Positions 4,887 through 6,696 of a stretch of DNA of 6,696 bases are shown in pieces. The position numbers and the translations under genes were made by a program. The first letter of the stretch is position 1; every line of letters begins with the position of its first letter. The DNA comes from Chryseobacterium sp. (GTDB taxonomy: Bacteria; Bacteroidota; Bacteroidia; Flavobacteriales; Weeksellaceae): the NCBI GenBank assembly GCA_017989575.1, contig JAGNPP010000147.1:1-6696 (forward strand). Direction: 5' to 3'. The notes beneath the pieces are model-generated. The model saw nothing but the letters and a program-made list of their open reading frames with translations, was not told where the DNA came from and did not search any database.

Positions 4887-6696
4887 ATGAAAAATTTTAT
4901 TAAAAGTAATATTTCTCAAGACTCATTAGCGCTCTTGCTTACTCAGGCTCCGATTGCCTTATCAATGTTGATGGGCGATGATTTTGTCATAAAAGTAGCC
5001 AATCCTCAGATGCTTGAACTGTGGGGAAAACAACCAGAAATCATTGGTTTAAGATTAATTGATGCTTTACCAGAAATAAAAGACCAGCCATTTCTTGATA
5101 TTTTAACTAAGGTAAAAAAGACTGGAAACCCTTACAAAGGCTACAAACATCTTGCGTTCATTGAAAGAAATGGACAAACAAAAGAATGCTATTTCGATTT
5201 TATATATGCTCCAATTTATAACGATGAAGAATCCGAAATCATTGGAGTGAGTGTAGTAGCAACAGAAACCACAGAGCAAGTTCTAACAGAAAGGAAAGTC
5301 GAAGAAACGGAATATAAATTCAAAAACCTCATTAAGGAATCTGATTACGCGATTGCCATCTACAAAGGTGAAAACTTCATCATAGACTTGGCAAATGATA
5401 AGATGCTAAAATCTTGGGGAAAAGACAGTTCTATCATCGGAAAAAGGATTGAAGAAGGAATCCCGGAACTCGTTGGGCAAGCATTTTTGGGACTTTTAAA
5501 AAATGTTTACGAATCTGGTAAAACATATTCTGCCAAAGAAGACAGAGCTGACCTCGTAGTTGATGGTAAATTACAGACTTTTTATTACAATTTTTCTTAT
5601 CAACCGCTGAAGAATCACAACGGCGAAGTTTATGCCATTGCCAATGTGGCTGTAGATGTTACAGACGTAGTTTTAGCAAAAAAAGAATTACAGAAAAATC
5701 AAGAAAAATACAGAAATCTTGCAGACAGTCTTCCCATCATCATCTGGACTGCAGACAAAAATGGAAAGATTGATTACTATAATAAAAAATGGTACGACTA
5801 TACAGGTTTTGAAGGAATTGATACCCGGGAAAAAGCAGCACATAAAATTTTGCACCCCGACGATACGGTTCGCGCGATCAACCTTTGGGAAGTGAGCAAA
5901 AAAAACAAATCTGGCTACGAGATAGAATATCAATTTAAAAATTACAGAAAAGAAAATTCCTACGAATGGTTTCTCGGCCGTGCAGTTCCTATAAAAGATC
6001 AAAACGATGAAATCATCCAATGGATTGGGACTTGCACTGATATCAATGAGTTCAAACAATTTCAGCAACAAAAAGACAACTTCCTGGGAATCGCAAGTCA
6101 CGAGCTGAAAACACCACTGACTAGTCTCAAACTCTATTCTCAGTTTCTGGAAAAAAATCTAAGAAAACAAAACGATGATAAGAATGCAGATGTTGCCAGA
6201 AAAATGGATGACCAGATCAACAAACTTACAGGGCTTGTAAATGATTTACTGGATGTCACAAAAATCCAAAATGGAAAAATTCTCCTTAATAAATCTGATT
6301 TTAATTTTGATGATCTTGTAAAAGAAATCATCGAAGAAGAGCAGATGAATACGAATCACAAAATCCATCTCGAAGCAGAAAATGTCGGAAATGTTTTTGG
6401 TGACCGACATCGGATTTCGCAAGTGATGAGCAATCTAATCAGCAACGCCATCAAATATTCCCCAAACGCTGATAAAATACAGATTACCAAAAAATTAACC
6501 GATAAAAATCAAGTTCTTTTCTGCGTCAAAGATTATGGAATAGGAATTCCGCAGGACAAGCAGGACAGGGTTTTCGAACAGTATTACAGAGTCAGTGGAA
6601 GTATGGAACATACATTTCCTGGTCTCGGATTGGGACTTTATATCTCTTCAGAGATTATAAAACGCAGCGGTGGCAGGATTTTTGTAAATTCAGTTG
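4887..6696 (+). CDS. Three-PAS soluble sensor histidine kinase, last residues beyond the window
   Basis: The frame runs from the ATG at 4887 to the right edge (603 full codons). No membrane segment or signal peptide is visible, so it is a cytoplasmic sensor. PAS1 (about 10-127) and PAS2 (about 143-262) resemble each other: VANPQMLELWGK at 37-48 and LANDKMLKSWGK at 168-179 are both followed by an IIGxR stretch and a PE pair. PAS3 (about 275-390) is of a different type, with YYNKKWYDYTGF and HPDDTVRA, ending in IGTCTDINEF. The kinase core follows: H-box IASHELKTPLTSLKLYSQF with phosphorylated His405; N-box QVMSNLISNAIKYSPN (Asn516, Asn520); G1 KDYGIGIP (Asp549); F-box VFEQYYRV; G2 GLGLGLYIS (Gly579, 581, 583). 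All catalytic boxes are intact. Only the final strand, about 15-20 residues, seems missing. It would autophosphorylate and pass phosphate to a response regulator not in view. PAS ligands cannot be predicted. It lies 27 bp after the permease and has no evident promoter. Confidence 0.92.
   Translation, partial: MKNFIKSNISQDSLALLLTQAPIALSMLMGDDFVIKVANPQMLELWGKQPEIIGLRLIDALPEIKDQPFLDILTKVKKTGNPYKGYKHLAFIERNGQTKECYFDFIYAPIYNDEESEIIGVSVVATETTEQVLTERKVEETEYKFKNLIKESDYAIAIYKGENFIIDLANDKMLKSWGKDSSIIGKRIEEGIPELVGQAFLGLLKNVYESGKTYSAKEDRADLVVDGKLQTFYYNFSYQPLKNHNGEVYAIANVAVDVTDVVLAKKELQKNQEKYRNLADSLPIIIWTADKNGKIDYYNKKWYDYTGFEGIDTREKAAHKILHPDDTVRAINLWEVSKKNKSGYEIEYQFKNYRKENSYEWFLGRAVPIKDQNDEIIQWIGTCTDINEFKQFQQQKDNFLGIASHELKTPLTSLKLYSQFLEKNLRKQNDDKNADVARKMDDQINKLTGLVNDLLDVTKIQNGKILLNKSDFNFDDLVKEIIEEEQMNTNHKIHLEAENVGNVFGDRHRISQVMSNLISNAIKYSPNADKIQITKKLTDKNQVLFCVKDYGIGIPQDKQDRVFEQYYRVSGSMEHTFPGLGLGLYISSEIIKRSGGRIFVNSV

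Noticed and set aside
5688..6331. Minus-strand open frames of 137 and 63 residues (5688-6101 and 6140-6331)
   Set aside because: They lie opposite PAS3 and the H-box region of the histidine kinase, whose motifs are unmistakable in the plus-strand frame.

Overview
The window is AT-rich, tightly packed bacterial DNA. Promoter elements of the TAnnTTTG type stand upstream of several genes, and there are no obvious purine-rich Shine-Dalgarno sites. Together with the style of the proteins this points to the Bacteroidota, probably class Flavobacteriia; a Chryseobacterium-like member of the Weeksellaceae is my guess from the permease and kinase sequences. I see no rRNA, tRNA, CRISPR array, insertion sequence or phage structural gene.

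Layout. Two blocks diverge from a 142-bp intergenic region (3026-3167). Leftward, on the minus strand, lie in order of transcription: a 142-residue protein with a helix-turn-helix-like region (3025-2597); a LOG-family nucleotide phosphoribohydrolase gene broken by one extra base in a run of seven A (2582-2036); a stand-alone PD-(D/E)XK nuclease-family protein of 415 residues (1994-747) with its own good promoter; a conserved-looking 68-residue protein 15 bp behind it (731-525); and the N-terminal two-fifths or so of a WYL-domain transcriptional regulator (433 to the window edge). Rightward, on the plus strand, lie an APC-superfamily amino acid permease of 563 residues that appears to start at TTG (3168-4859), and, 27 bp later, a soluble sensor histidine kinase with three PAS domains (4887 to the window edge), cut off a few residues after its last ATP-binding motif.

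How the genes may work together. The permease and kinase are close enough to share a transcript, which suggests, but does not prove, that the kinase output relates to amino acid uptake or nutrient state. The nuclease-like protein and the 68-residue protein look like a two-gene unit; a defence or DNA-processing role is possible but nothing in the sequence proves it. The first two leftward genes also look like one unit, in which the LOG gene is probably inactive unless the frameshift is a sequencing error. No clearly novel system stands out; the most checkable oddities are the LOG frameshift, the nuclease/small-protein pair and the duplicated PAS domains in the kinase.
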